This document shows positions 26,153-35,653 of a stretch of DNA of 64,000 bases, one piece after another. Position 1 is the stretch's first letter. Every line of letters begins with the position of its first letter. The DNA comes from an uncultured Bacteroidales bacterium (lineage in GTDB: Bacteria > Bacteroidota > Bacteroidia > Bacteroidales > UBA932): NCBI GenBank assembly GCA_905234795.1, contig CAJOIQ010000001.1, forward strand, positions 186,001 through 250,000. The letters are read 5' to 3'. The translations under genes were made by a program, and so were the position numbers. A model generated the notes under the pieces. That model was given only the letters and a program-made list of their open reading frames with translations. It was not told where the DNA came from and did not search any database.

Positions 26153-27586
26153 ATGAAACCGCGTCAAGTTCTCATATTCTTCCTGGGGATCTTTGCCCTG
26201 ATGGGGGTCCTGTGGCTGGTGGCACCGGCCGACGGTATCCCGGTAGGGCCCATGACCCTGCGCTTCGCGTCCTACCAGCGCACGCTGCGGGAGGCGCATG
26301 AGAAGAAAGTGGACGTAGACTCGGTGCTGGCCGCCGCCGCGGCGCGCTTCCGGATGGAGGACGACACCCTGCAGTATTACCGCAGGTTCTTCTATGAGAA
26401 CCCGGACCGCATCTATCTCCCCGGCAACGACTATACATTCTTCGACCCCGTATTTGCCGATATGGAAACCGCACAGGCCCAGAAGCGGCTGGTGCGCGTT
26501 GTCCACTACGGAGACTCCCAGTTGGAGCTGGACCGTATCTCGCAGGACCTGCGGGAAGCCCTTCAGGATCGGTTCGGGGGATGTGGAACGGGCTTTTTCC
26601 CGGCGCTGAGCAATGTGCCGTCGGCCAGTATCAGTAAGGTGGCCAGCGGAGAATTCGTCCACTACACCATGTACGGGGATTCCACCACCCTTCGCGCCGG
26701 ACACAACCGTTACGGCCTCCTGGCCCAGGTGGTGCAGCTGAGTGGCGGAGGCACCATCACCCTGCGCGGCAGCAAGAACAAGAATGCACGTGAAGGAGTG
26801 AAGACCTTCAGCTCCGTGAGCCTGCTCTATGGCCGTCCCTCCCAGGGCTTCAGCGTGAGCGTGGTCTCCGATACCCTGAAGCCGCAGCCCGTGAAGCAGG
26901 TGGGAGAAGGCGGCGCCACCCTCCTCACCTGGACCTTCCCGCGGGAAGTGGATAAAGCCGTCCTGCGCATCAGCGGAAGTGCCGAGATCTATGCGGTAGG
27001 GGCCGATGGAGACGCCGGGGTGGCCGTGGACAACGTGCCGCTACGGGGCTGCTCGGGCACCATTTTCCACCGCATCTCACCGGCACTGATGACCGACTGT
27101 TTCGCTCTCACCGATACCCGGCTCATCATCCTGCAGTTCGGCGGCAACTACATGCCCATCACACGCAACACTCAGGTCATTGAACAATACCAGGAGCTCA
27201 TCGCCCGGGAAATCCAATACTTCCACCAGGTGGCCCCCCAGGCCCGAATCCTTTTTATCGGCCCGTCCGATATGGGCAAGAGCGTGAACGGCCGCATTGT
27301 CACATGGCCCCGGCTGCCGGAGATGGTGGATTCCCTCAAATCCACGGCCCTGCGCAACGACGCCGCTTTCTGGGACCTCTTCCACATGATGGGAGGAGAG
27401 AATTCCATGGGCCAGTGGGTCAAGCATCGGCCCGCCCTCGCCGGTCCCGACTACATCCATTTCACGGCCGACGGGGCCAGGAAGGTAGGAGAGACGCTGG
27501 GCCAGTCCTTCCTGACCTGCTACGACTTCTATCAGCTCCGGAAAACCTATCCTAAGCAGCGGGTGCAGGAGGCCATGCGTCCATGA
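26153..27586 (+). CDS. SGNH/GDSL hydrolase-fold protein, membrane-anchored
   Basis: 477 residues from the ATG at 26153; the upstream TTG at 26144 lies inside the -7 region and is rejected. An N-terminal hydrophobic segment (residues 8-27) is a signal anchor. SGNH motifs: block I HYGDSQLE with S122, the Gly/Asn blocks in ILQFGGNYMP, and the catalytic pair D433/H436 in GPDYIHFTADG. A beta-sandwich insertion (about 195-290) resembles the carbohydrate-esterase partner proteins of O-acetylation systems. It overlaps the next SGNH gene by 4 bp (ATGA), which in turn overlaps an MBOAT gene. Likely role: transfer of acyl groups to, or removal from, a periplasmic or surface glycan. The glycan is unknown. 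Confidence 0.85.
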   Translation: MKPRQVLIFFLGIFALMGVLWLVAPADGIPVGPMTLRFASYQRTLREAHEKKVDVDSVLAAAAARFRMEDDTLQYYRRFFYENPDRIYLPGNDYTFFDPVFADMETAQAQKRLVRVVHYGDSQLELDRISQDLREALQDRFGGCGTGFFPALSNVPSASISKVASGEFVHYTMYGDSTTLRAGHNRYGLLAQVVQLSGGGTITLRGSKNKNAREGVKTFSSVSLLYGRPSQGFSVSVVSDTLKPQPVKQVGEGGATLLTWTFPREVDKAVLRISGSAEIYAVGADGDAGVAVDNVPLRGCSGTIFHRISPALMTDCFALTDTRLIILQFGGNYMPITRNTQVIEQYQELIAREIQYFHQVAPQARILFIGPSDMGKSVNGRIVTWPRLPEMVDSLKSTALRNDAAFWDLFHMMGGENSMGQWVKHRPALAGPDYIHFTADGARKVGETLGQSFLTCYDFYQLRKTYPKQRVQEAMRP

Positions 27587-28761
27587 AGCGGCTCATTACC
27601 ACTGTATTAGCTTTGTTGTTTCTGCTTCCGGTAACGGCTCGCCGCGTGCCGCATTATCCCTTTGTGAGGTCCGACCTCAATGTGCTGGAAATGCCCGCCG
27701 GCGCCTCTCCCACCTACGACGTGTTCCTGCGCAAGCTGGACACTCTCGTCCGCACGGGCGGCACCGACGTACGCATTCTGCATGTGGGCGGGTCGCACGT
27801 ACAGGGAGGAACGTTCAGCGACCGCCTGCGCCGCGATTTCCTGAGCCTGCGCTATGGGGCCGATGGCGGCCGGGGACTGGTGTTCCCTTTCTCTGCTGCC
27901 GGCACCAATACGCCGTCCGGCTACCGGAGTTCCTATTCCGGAGACTGGGACGCCGCCAGCTGCCTGAGACCGGACTATGACGTTGCCCTGGGACTCACCG
28001 GGATGGCTGTCACCGCTACCGACACATCGGCCCATGTCACTATAGACCTGCTGCCCCGGGAGATGCATCTGCTGCAGCAGCGCTACACGTTCAAGAACGT
28101 CGATGTGCTGGGGGAAGGTACCCTGGAACCGGTGCTGTTGCTGGATAAAAAAGACACCTTGAGGGGCGTAAAAGGCCATTTTACGCTGCCTTATTATATG
28201 GATTATGTGCAGCTGGCCTTTGCGGGCAGCGGTTACTATACCCTCCGTGGCTTCTATCTGGACAAGCCCAACATGGGCTTCAGCCTCATGGAAGCCGGCG
28301 TGAACGGCGCCTCCACCACCTCCTGGCTCCGCTGCGACCTCTGGGAAGAGGACCTGCACCGCGTGATGCCGGATCTGGTCATCTTTTCCATCGGCATTAA
28401 CGACATCCAGGGAACCGATTTTGACGTGCGCCGCTTCAAGGAACACTATCGGCAACTCATCAAGGCGGTGAGGCGGGTGAATCCCTACTGCGCCATCCTG
28501 TTCAGCGGCATCAACGACAGCTGGCGCCGCCGCAATGTGAACGACCACACCGAGGCCGCCGAGGAAGCCTTCCGGGAACTGGCCCACGAGTGCACCGGCG
28601 TGTTTTGGGACTGGTACCGCATCATGGGCGGCTACGGTTCCATGGCCCGTTGGGAGGCCGCCGGCCTGGCACAGGCCGATAAAGTGCACTTCACCCCCGC
28701 CGGATATAAACTGCTGGCCGACCTTCTGTTCGATGCTATCATGGAAAGTTACGGGAAATGA
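27583..28761 (+). CDS. Second SGNH/GDSL hydrolase-fold protein, secreted
   Basis: A 392-residue protein with a signal peptide (1-19, VTARR after the core). SGNH block I is HVGGSHVQGG with S71; the block III-like FSIGINDIQGTDFD supplies the Asn; the catalytic pair is D366/H369 in ADKVHFTPAGY. A beta-rich middle part (about 110-235) interrupts the hydrolase fold, as in the first SGNH protein of this operon, so the two are probably distant paralogues acting on the same pathway. Both ends overlap the neighbouring genes by 4 bp, giving translational coupling. Periplasmic O-acyltransferase or esterase working with the MBOAT protein is the best inference. Confidence 0.85.
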   Translation: MKRLITTVLALLFLLPVTARRVPHYPFVRSDLNVLEMPAGASPTYDVFLRKLDTLVRTGGTDVRILHVGGSHVQGGTFSDRLRRDFLSLRYGADGGRGLVFPFSAAGTNTPSGYRSSYSGDWDAASCLRPDYDVALGLTGMAVTATDTSAHVTIDLLPREMHLLQQRYTFKNVDVLGEGTLEPVLLLDKKDTLRGVKGHFTLPYYMDYVQLAFAGSGYYTLRGFYLDKPNMGFSLMEAGVNGASTTSWLRCDLWEEDLHRVMPDLVIFSIGINDIQGTDFDVRRFKEHYRQLIKAVRRVNPYCAILFSGINDSWRRRNVNDHTEAAEEAFRELAHECTGVFWDWYRIMGGYGSMARWEAAGLAQADKVHFTPAGYKLLADLLFDAIMESYGK

Positions 28762-30605
28762 ACCTGTGGGATGTCATAAAGGATTTTCTGGCAAACCTGT
28801 TCGCTTTTGACCAGGCGCACCCACTGCTGTTCACCCAGTTTTACTTCTGGGCGTTCTTTGCGCTGGTATTTGCCGTCTTCTCCTTCTTCCATTCCAAGGT
28901 TCTGCTGCGCAACGGCTACCTCTTTGCCTGCTCCCTGTTCTTCTACTACAAGACCAGCGGCGTTTTCCTGGCGCTGCTGGTGTTTGTGATAGTCTATAAC
29001 TTTCTGGCCGCCAAAGGTTTGGCCCGGCTCAAAAAGGAGGGTTGGAGAAAAGCTTTGACCGCCTTGAGCGTGGTGATCGATCTGGGTATCCTGGCTTACT
29101 TCAAATATGCCTACTTCATCACGGACTTCGTGAACAACCTCTTCGGCCTGTCCATCGAGGTGCACGATGTCCTGGGAGAGTTCCTGAATATGGTTTCCGG
29201 CACATCTGTTTTCCGGGTGGATGCCATCGTGCTGCCAGTAGGTATCTCCTTCTTCACGTTCCAGGCGGTGAGCTATATCGTGGACGTGAAGCGGGGAAAG
29301 ATTGCCCCGGTGGCCAATTTCCTGGACTTCGGCTTTTACCTGAGTTTCTTCCCGCAGCTGGTGGCCGGTCCCATCGTGCGCGCCGTAGAGTTTGTCCAGC
29401 AGCTGCACAAGCCGTACAATTTGAGCCGCAGGTGGTTCGGTATTGCCATCTTCTGGATCATGAACGGTCTTTTGAAAAAGCTTATCCTGGCCGATTATCT
29501 GGCGGTGAACTTCGCCGACCGCGTGTTTGAGAACCCCCTGCTGTACAGCGGCTACGAGAACCTGTCGGCCCTGTTCTGCTATTCCCTGCAGGTGTATGCC
29601 GACTTCTCCGGATACACGGATATTGCCACGGGTGTGGCCATGCTCTTTGGCTTCTACCTGCCCAAGAACTTCAATTCTCCGTACAAGGCCCGCAGCACGC
29701 AGGAATTCTGGCGCCGCTGGCACATGACCCTGAGCCGATGGCTGCGGGACTATCTGTACATTCCCCTGGGCGGTAACCGCAACGCTTCGCCCGGCACGTT
29801 CATCATCATCGGCGCCATTGTCGTCATCGGCAGCTTCCTCAGCGGCTCCTGGTGGGTGGCTGTTGGTGTTTTGGCCCTGGCGGCCGGCATCGGCATCTGG
29901 GCCTGGCTCAAGCCCGGAGACCGCAAACTCATCACCACCAACATCAACTCCATGAACACCATGCTCCTGGGTGGTCTGTGGCACGGCGCCAGCTGGAATT
30001 TCATGATCTGGGGCGGCCTCAACGGCATCGGCATGGTCATCTATAAGATATGGACCAAGCGCAGCATGGGCGGGAAACTCCTCATCATCGGCCTGGTGAC
30101 CGCCCTCTGCGGCACCCTGTCCCTCACCCTGCACTATCCTGTGTGGAACATGTTCTTCGTGTGGACGCTCATTATCCTGGTGGGAACCGTGGTGAAGGCG
30201 CTGCTGAAAAAACAGCCGGCATGGCTGGACACCTCCTGGGATATATTCCAGACGTTCGTGTTCATCACTTTCACCCGTCTGTTCTTCCGCAGCGGTTCCA
30301 ACCTGGACCCCGCACTGGCCAACGAACAGGCCTGGAACACAGCCAAGAACATGGTGAACCAGATTGGCGGCCCTTGGGATCTCTCGCTGGTACCCGCCAT
30401 GACCGCCGCTCACTGGCAGGTGTTGCTGCTGTTTGTCATCGGCATGGTCATCCACTGGCTGCCGGAGCGCTTCAAACGCCGCTACCGTCTGGTATTCTCG
30501 GCCATGCCCCTATGGCTGATGGCCCTTGTGGTGACCGGCATCATCGTGTTCATCTTCCAGTTCATCACCGCCGACCTCCAGAGCTTCATCTACTTCCAGT
30601 TCTGA
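28758..30605 (+). CDS. MBOAT family O-acyltransferase (AlgI/PatA-like)
   Basis: A 615-residue polytopic membrane protein that would move acyl groups across the inner membrane for glycan O-acetylation. Family signs: VLPVGISFFTFQAVSYIVDV, FFPQLVAGPIVR, GYTDIATGVAMLFGF, FNSPYKARSTQEFWRRWHMT, LRDYLYIPLGGN and the catalytic His H409 in LLGGLWHGASWNF. About 12 hydrophobic segments. It is longer than AlgI (about 520) because of an extra hydrophobic insert after the GGN motif and a C-terminal extension with two more helices. Last gene of the coupled SGNH-SGNH-MBOAT operon, matching the arrangement of alginate/peptidoglycan/exopolysaccharide acetylation systems in which MBOAT and SGNH proteins pair. 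Confidence 0.93.
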   Translation: MNLWDVIKDFLANLFAFDQAHPLLFTQFYFWAFFALVFAVFSFFHSKVLLRNGYLFACSLFFYYKTSGVFLALLVFVIVYNFLAAKGLARLKKEGWRKALTALSVVIDLGILAYFKYAYFITDFVNNLFGLSIEVHDVLGEFLNMVSGTSVFRVDAIVLPVGISFFTFQAVSYIVDVKRGKIAPVANFLDFGFYLSFFPQLVAGPIVRAVEFVQQLHKPYNLSRRWFGIAIFWIMNGLLKKLILADYLAVNFADRVFENPLLYSGYENLSALFCYSLQVYADFSGYTDIATGVAMLFGFYLPKNFNSPYKARSTQEFWRRWHMTLSRWLRDYLYIPLGGNRNASPGTFIIIGAIVVIGSFLSGSWWVAVGVLALAAGIGIWAWLKPGDRKLITTNINSMNTMLLGGLWHGASWNFMIWGGLNGIGMVIYKIWTKRSMGGKLLIIGLVTALCGTLSLTLHYPVWNMFFVWTLIILVGTVVKALLKKQPAWLDTSWDIFQTFVFITFTRLFFRSGSNLDPALANEQAWNTAKNMVNQIGGPWDLSLVPAMTAAHWQVLLLFVIGMVIHWLPERFKRRYRLVFSAMPLWLMALVVTGIIVFIFQFITADLQSFIYFQF

Positions 30606-30644
30606 TTTTTGCTCCAGGTCTAATTATTTGATAATGAAGAGATT

Positions 30645-30680
30645 AAAAAATTCTCTTTAGGCCAAACAGCCTAAAGAGAA
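30645..30680 (-). terminator. Terminator of the hppA (phosphate) operon
   Basis: TTCTCTTTAGGC (30651-30662) pairs perfectly over 12 bp with GCCTAAAGAGAA (30669-30680), loop CAAACA. On the minus strand the hairpin is followed by TTTTTTAATC, so it ends the hppA transcript. It may also stop the convergent MBOAT operon. Confidence 0.85.
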
Positions 30681-30730
30681 AAACTTAAATACTTGATTAT
30701 AAATGTTTTGAGCAGCACTAACGTTGCACG

Positions 30731-32920
30731 CTAGTGCAACATCACGGTTAACCCAGCCATCACAATGCTCACCATGCTCATGAGCTTGATGAGGATGTTC
30801 AGGGAAGGACCGGAGGTGTCCTTGAAGGGATCTCCCACGGTGTCGCCAACCACGGTGGCGTGATGGGACGCGGAGTTCTTGCCGCCGAAGTGGCCTTCTT
30901 CCACATACTTCTTGGCATTGTCCCAGGCACCGCCGGAGTTGGCCAGGAAGATGGCCAGCACAAATCCGGCACCCAGGCCGCCGGCCAGCAGGCCGATAAC
31001 GCCCGCAGGGCCCAGGATCACGCCCACCAGCATGGGGACGATGATGGCCAGCAGGGACGGGAAAATCATCTCGTGCTGGGCAGCCTTGGTGGAGATGCGC
31101 ACGCAGGAGGTGTAGTCGGGACGCTGTTTACCCTCCAGGATACCGGCAATCTCGCGGAACTGGCGGCGGACTTCCACCACCATTTTCTCGGCTGCGCGGC
31201 CCACGGCGTTCATGGTGAGGCCGCAGAACAGGAAGGCCATCATGGCACCCACAAACACGCCCACCAGCACCATCGGGTTCATCAGGGTAATGTCGTAGTA
31301 GTCCACAATATCCATAATGGTAGCCGATACGGTGTCCACCATGCGGTCTCCCACCTGGATGGCGGTTTGGCCGATGTGGCCCAGGCCAATCTTGATTTCC
31401 TCGATGTAGGAAGCCAGCAGGGCCAGGGCGGTGAGGGCGGCCGATCCGATGGCGAAGCCCTTGCCGGTGGCGGCGGTGGTGTTGCCCAGGGAATCCAGGA
31501 TGTCGGTCTTCTCACGCACGGAAGGATCCAGCTCGCTCATCTGGGCGTTGCCGCCGGCGTTGTCGGCGATGGGGCCGTAAGCGTCGGTGGCCAGGGTGAT
31601 ACCCAGGGTAGAGAGCATACCTACGGCGGCGATGGAAATGCCGTACAGGCCGTGGCTCAGGGTGTCCACGCTGAAGTTGAAGCCGGTGGCAAAGCCATAG
31701 GCCAGCAGGATGGCGCAGGCAATGGTGATCACGGGCACGGCGGTGGAGATCATACCCAGGCCCACACCGTTGATGATGACGGTGGCAGGGCCGGTCTGTG
31801 AGCTCTCGGCCAGTTTCTGGGTGGGTTTATAGGAGTGCGAGGTATAGTATTCGGTAATCTTGCCGATAATGACACCGGCCAGCAGGCCGCTCACCACGGA
31901 AAGGGCCAGCATCCACCAGTTGGGGAAGCCCAGCAGCCAGAAGATGCCGAAGGAGAAGGCGGCGATAAGGATGGCGGCCAGGTTGGTGCCGCGGCTCAGG
32001 GAACCCAGCAGGTCCTGAAGGGTGGCGCCTTCCTTGGTGCGTACCACGTAAATGCCTAAAATAGAGAGGACTACGCCGATGGCGGCGATGGTCATGGGAG
32101 CCAGGATGGCGCGCATCTGCACGGCGGTACCGTCGGCAAAGAAGGCCGATGCACCCAGGGCCATGGTGGCAAGGATGGAGCCGCAGTAACTCTCGTACAG
32201 GTCGGCGCCCATGCCGGCCACGTCACCTACGTTGTCGCCCACGTTGTCGGCGATGGTGGCGGGGTTGCGGGGGTCGTCCTCGGGGATGTCCTGCTCCACT
32301 TTGCCCACGATATCGGCGCCCACGTCGGCCGCCTTGGTGTAGATACCGCCGCCCACACGGGCGAAGAGGGCCTGCGTAGAGGCACCCATGCCGAAGGTGA
32401 GCATGGTGGTGGTGATCACAACCAGAGTCTGGGCCTCGGAGGCTTCATGGACGAAGGTATTGAGTACCAGCCACCAGATGGCAATGTCCAGCAGGCCCAG
32501 GCCCACCACGGTGAGGCCCATGACGGCGCCGCTGCGGAAGGCAATCTTGAGGCCGCTGTTCAGGCTGCGCATGGTGGCGTTGGCCGTACGGGCCGATGCA
32601 TAGGTGGCGGTTTTCATGCCCACGAAGCCCGCCAGGCCGGAGAAGAAACCACCGGTGAGGAAGGCGAAGGGCACCCAGGGATTCTGGACGCCGAAGCCAT
32701 AGGCCAGAACGGCAAACAGGCAGGCCAGCACCGCAAATACGATGATGACCACCTTGTACTGTTGTTTGAGGTATGCCATGGCACCCTCACGCACGTACTG
32801 TGCGATTTCTTTCATCGTCACGGTTCCTTCACTCTCCTTCATCATCTGCCGGAAGAAGATCCAGGCAAACAGGAGCGCCAGCACGGCGGCAGTGGGAACC
32901 AGATAAAATAACCAGGTCAT
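30731..32920 (-). CDS. hppA: Membrane-bound ion-pumping pyrophosphatase
   Basis: Hydrolyses cytosolic pyrophosphate and pumps H+ and/or Na+ out across the inner membrane. 729 residues with about 16 helices. The PPi/Mg-binding segment ([35 protein letters not shown]) and the C-terminal [15 protein letters not shown] are intact. The residue after GNTT is Ala ([10 protein letters not shown], near 480), the state linked to K+-dependent family members, many of which pump Na+. A 7-bp hairpin (GTTGCAC/GTGCAAC, 30723-30740) spans the stop codon, and a strong terminator follows. It closes a nine-gene run starting with the DUF47 gene; 17 bp separate it from the MgtC-like gene. Using pyrophosphate energy fits the phosphate theme of the operon. 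Confidence 0.97.
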   Translation of the reverse strand: MTWLFYLVPTAAVLALLFAWIFFRQMMKESEGTVTMKEIAQYVREGAMAYLKQQYKVVIIVFAVLACLFAVLAYGFGVQNPWVPFAFLTGGFFSGLAGFVGMKTATYASARTANATMRSLNSGLKIAFRSGAVMGLTVVGLGLLDIAIWWLVLNTFVHEASEAQTLVVITTTMLTFGMGASTQALFARVGGGIYTKAADVGADIVGKVEQDIPEDDPRNPATIADNVGDNVGDVAGMGADLYESYCGSILATMALGASAFFADGTAVQMRAILAPMTIAAIGVVLSILGIYVVRTKEGATLQDLLGSLSRGTNLAAILIAAFSFGIFWLLGFPNWWMLALSVVSGLLAGVIIGKITEYYTSHSYKPTQKLAESSQTGPATVIINGVGLGMISTAVPVITIACAILLAYGFATGFNFSVDTLSHGLYGISIAAVGMLSTLGITLATDAYGPIADNAGGNAQMSELDPSVREKTDILDSLGNTTAATGKGFAIGSAALTALALLASYIEEIKIGLGHIGQTAIQVGDRMVDTVSATIMDIVDYYDITLMNPMVLVGVFVGAMMAFLFCGLTMNAVGRAAEKMVVEVRRQFREIAGILEGKQRPDYTSCVRISTKAAQHEMIFPSLLAIIVPMLVGVILGPAGVIGLLAGGLGAGFVLAIFLANSGGAWDNAKKYVEEGHFGGKNSASHHATVVGDTVGDPFKDTSGPSLNILIKLMSMVSIVMAGLTVMLH

Positions 32921-32937
32921 AAGTTTAGTTTATAGTG

Positions 32938-33564
32938 TTAGTTCATTTCCTCAATGGTGAAGCCCTCCAGGCTGTCCATCAGGTTTTTGATGGTGGTGAG
33001 GTAGTCCCTCTGGCGCAGGCGCAGGGACAGGCGGATCTTTCCTCCCGATATGGAGTAGGAATCCACATTAATACGTTGTTTCTTAAGCAGTTGAGGCAGG
33101 GTGGGCAGGTCATAGGGTTTGTCCGGGACCAGGGTGAGGTCCACCACTTTCTCGCTGTAATGCAGGTTCACGAAGTGCATCATCTCCAGGCACAGGACGG
33201 TGAGGACCGCCGCCGCAATGGCCACGGAATACATGCCGTCTCCGCAGGCCAGGCCGATGGCTGCCGCCACCCACAGGCCCGCCGCGGTGGTGATGCCGCG
33301 TACGGCGTTGCGCTGGAAGATGATGACGCCGGCGCCGATGAAACCGATGCCGGACACCACTTGTGCGGCTACGCGGGCGGCGTCGTGCTGCTTGCCCTCG
33401 AAGGCAAACTCGGAGATAATCATGAACAGCGCGCTGCCCAGGGCCACGATGAAGTGGGTACGCACACCGGCCTCCTTGGCGCGGAATTCCCGCTCCAGGC
33501 CGATGATTCCGCCCAGCAGTCCGGCAGCAATGAGCCGGAAGATCAGTACCCAGTCAATACTCAT
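32938..33564 (-). CDS. MgtC/SapB family membrane protein
   Basis: 208 residues from the ATG at 33564 (an upstream TTG at 33573 is less likely). N-terminal MgtC domain with four to five helices and the family motifs GGIIGLEREFRAKEAGVRTH and GIGFIGAGVIIF..VRGITTAAGLWV, then a cytoplasmic ACT-like C-terminal domain (about 135-208). MgtC proteins respond to low Mg2+ and, in Salmonella, limit phosphate uptake and ATP synthesis. That is relevant because this gene sits in a phosphate-themed operon between a DASS transporter (30 bp upstream) and the pyrophosphatase (17 bp downstream). The specific partner here is unknown. Confidence 0.9.
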   Translation of the reverse strand: MSIDWVLIFRLIAAGLLGGIIGLEREFRAKEAGVRTHFIVALGSALFMIISEFAFEGKQHDAARVAAQVVSGIGFIGAGVIIFQRNAVRGITTAAGLWVAAAIGLACGDGMYSVAIAAAVLTVLCLEMMHFVNLHYSEKVVDLTLVPDKPYDLPTLPQLLKKQRINVDSYSISGGKIRLSLRLRQRDYLTTIKNLMDSLEGFTIEEMN

Positions 33565-33594
33565 AACATGCAAAGTTAAAAAAAATCCTATCGA

Positions 33595-35172
33595 TTAGAA
33601 CAGCCCCGGCGTGATATGCAGCCATTTCAGGACAGTCTGTCCAAACAGAAGGATGAGCAGCCAGGAAAAGGTCATCATGGTGATGCCGTATTTGAACGCG
33701 TCTGTCATACTGTACTGGTTGGTGGTGTACAACAGGGCGGCGGGTTTGCTGTTGAAGGGGAGCACGTAGCAGTGCTCGATGAGCATGGACACCGGCAGGG
33801 CCAGGCTCATGGGCGGGAAGCCGAAGCGCTTCTCAACGCCCAGTGCAATGGGAACGAAGACCATGGTGCGGATGGTCTTGGACTGGAACACCAGTCCGGA
33901 ATACATCATCAGGAAGGTAAGGATGACGTACAGCACCCAGAAAGGCGTCTCGGCCCCAATCCCCAGGGAATTGAAGGCGGCGTTCACCATGGTGTTGGGG
34001 AGGTCGGTGGCGTTGAGGCCGCTTCCCAGGACGTAGGCGCCGGCGCTGAACAGCATCAAGTGCCAGGGAATGTCCACGTCGTTCCATTTTACCACGCCGA
34101 TGCCCGGAATAAGGGCCAGTACGGCGCCGATGAGGGCCACGATGGTCTCGTCAATGTTGTGGAAGGTGCCCTTGGTCACCCAAAGGAACAGCACCACCCC
34201 GAAGATGCTCACGGCACGCCATTCCTGCGCGGACATGGGGCCCATAGCCGTGAGTTCGGCCTTCAACCTGTCCAGACCTCCCTCGATCTGCGGCACCTGC
34301 TCCTCCTTTTTCATAGGGAAGAATACATACATGCCCAGCAGCAGGCCCACCACCAGGATAATGATGCTCATGGGACCTACCGCCACTAACCAATCGGCAT
34401 AACCGAAGTCGCAGGATCCTACAAAGCCGGCGATGAGGGAGATCGCTAACAGGTGAGCGCCGCTGCCCGTATAGAAGGCGTTGGCGCCGATGTTCACTTG
34501 GAAAAGGTTCTGGATAACCAGATTCCGGCCAAAGTTGTTGCGGTTGCCGTCGCTTGCCCCGTAGATGGCGCAGATGACCATGAAGATGGGCAGCATGATG
34601 GTAGCCTTGACGGTAGTGGCCGATATGAATGCGCTCAGCACCAGGTTGATGACCAGGAAACTCCACAGGACACCCTTGGCGCTGCGCCCGAACGTGGTCA
34701 CGAAGACCAGGGCCAGGCGTTTGGCAAACTGGGTTTTTACCAGCATGGAAGCCAGCACAAAGCTCAGGATATTGAGCCACATCACGGGGTGGCCCAGCTG
34801 TGCCAGGGCTTCTTTTTGCGTGGTCACGTTAAATAATACCACGCCCAGGATGAGGATGAGGGAGGTAAGGTAATTGGGAATGGCCTCGGTCATCCACAGG
34901 ATGAGGCTCGCGACAAAAATGCCCAGCATGGCATAGTTGGCGCGGATGAATCCGTCCAGGCCCAAGGCGGAGAGGCGCTTTTGCGCCGTCCCCGCCAACA
35001 GGCTCTGGTCCAGATTGTCGATGAACCCGATGTGACAGAACCAACATATCCAGACAAAGGCAATGAGTGCTAAGGGCGCGCCCAGGCGTGCCATCCAGAT
35101 CTCGAAACCGGATTTCTGCATCTTGGGCAGCTTCTCGATCCGGTAGTTGTTCATATCCAGCGGGTCCATCAT
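33595..35172 (-). CDS. DASS/SLC13 family anion:sodium symporter
   Basis: A 525-residue inner-membrane transporter with about 12 helices. DASS signs: MTEAIPNYLTSLILILGVVL near the N-terminus (the TEAIP motif), FISATTVKATIMLPIFMVIC, an HP-type segment with TGSGAHLLAISL, and the second repeat PVSMLIEHCYVLPFNSKPAA. The family carries dicarboxylates, citrate, sulfate or phosphate with Na+; in fungi, phosphate carriers of this superfamily carry SPX domains. The substrate cannot be read directly, but the neighbouring porin, DUF47 and CYTH genes suggest phosphate or a phosphorylated/dicarboxylic anion. Start is one of two tandem ATGs (35172, 35169), immediately after the CYTH stop. Confidence 0.88.
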   Translation of the reverse strand: MMDPLDMNNYRIEKLPKMQKSGFEIWMARLGAPLALIAFVWICWFCHIGFIDNLDQSLLAGTAQKRLSALGLDGFIRANYAMLGIFVASLILWMTEAIPNYLTSLILILGVVLFNVTTQKEALAQLGHPVMWLNILSFVLASMLVKTQFAKRLALVFVTTFGRSAKGVLWSFLVINLVLSAFISATTVKATIMLPIFMVICAIYGASDGNRNNFGRNLVIQNLFQVNIGANAFYTGSGAHLLAISLIAGFVGSCDFGYADWLVAVGPMSIIILVVGLLLGMYVFFPMKKEEQVPQIEGGLDRLKAELTAMGPMSAQEWRAVSIFGVVLFLWVTKGTFHNIDETIVALIGAVLALIPGIGVVKWNDVDIPWHLMLFSAGAYVLGSGLNATDLPNTMVNAAFNSLGIGAETPFWVLYVILTFLMMYSGLVFQSKTIRTMVFVPIALGVEKRFGFPPMSLALPVSMLIEHCYVLPFNSKPAALLYTTNQYSMTDAFKYGITMMTFSWLLILLFGQTVLKWLHITPGLF

Positions 35173-35173
35173 A

Positions 35174-35650
35174 TTACTTCCAGTTCTTATAAGGGTTCTT
35201 CATCAGCATGGAGTTGAAGTACTTGGGGTCTCCGGTCACTTCTTCTCCCAGCCATGCGGGCTTGTCGAAGGGCTCGTTCTCGTCGGAGAGTTCAACTTCG
35301 GCCACGGTGAGGCCTTCGTTGTCGCCGTAGAACTCGTCCACTTCCCAGGTGTGGACGCCGTCGGTGTTCTTGACAAGATAACGGGTCTTGTCTATCACGC
35401 CGGGTTCGGCCAGGTCCAACAGGGCCTTCACGTCCTCCACAGGGATCTCTTTCTCCCACTCGAAGCGGGCGGCGCCGGAAGCGTTGCCGATTCCCTTGAT
35501 GGTGATGAAGCCCTTCTCTCCCTTCACGCGGATGCGCACGGTGCGCTCCGGGACAGAGGAGAGGTAACCCTGGGTGATGCGGGTGGCCTTGAAGGCTTCG
35601 GCCTTGAAGTCGCCCTTTACCAAGAATTTCTTTTCAATTTCCTGTGCCAT
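35174..35650 (-). CDS. CYTH domain triphosphatase-type protein
   Basis: A 158-residue single-domain protein of the CYTH (triphosphate tunnel metalloenzyme) superfamily. Signature ExExK is EIEKK at residues 4-8. Basic and acidic tunnel residues follow in TVRIRVKGEKGFITIKG, FEWEKEIPVEDVKALL, KTRYLV and WEVDEFYGDNEGLTVAEVEL. Single-domain bacterial members usually hydrolyse inorganic triphosphate. It begins 3 bp after the CYTH-like gene and directly precedes the DASS gene. With the pyrophosphatase and DUF47 genes in the same run, a role in inorganic tri- or polyphosphate turnover is likely; adenylate cyclase activity is possible for the fold but less likely. Confidence 0.9.
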   Translation of the reverse strand: MAQEIEKKFLVKGDFKAEAFKATRITQGYLSSVPERTVRIRVKGEKGFITIKGIGNASGAARFEWEKEIPVEDVKALLDLAEPGVIDKTRYLVKNTDGVHTWEVDEFYGDNEGLTVAEVELSDENEPFDKPAWLGEEVTGDPKYFNSMLMKNPYKNWK

Positions 35651-35653
35651 GGC

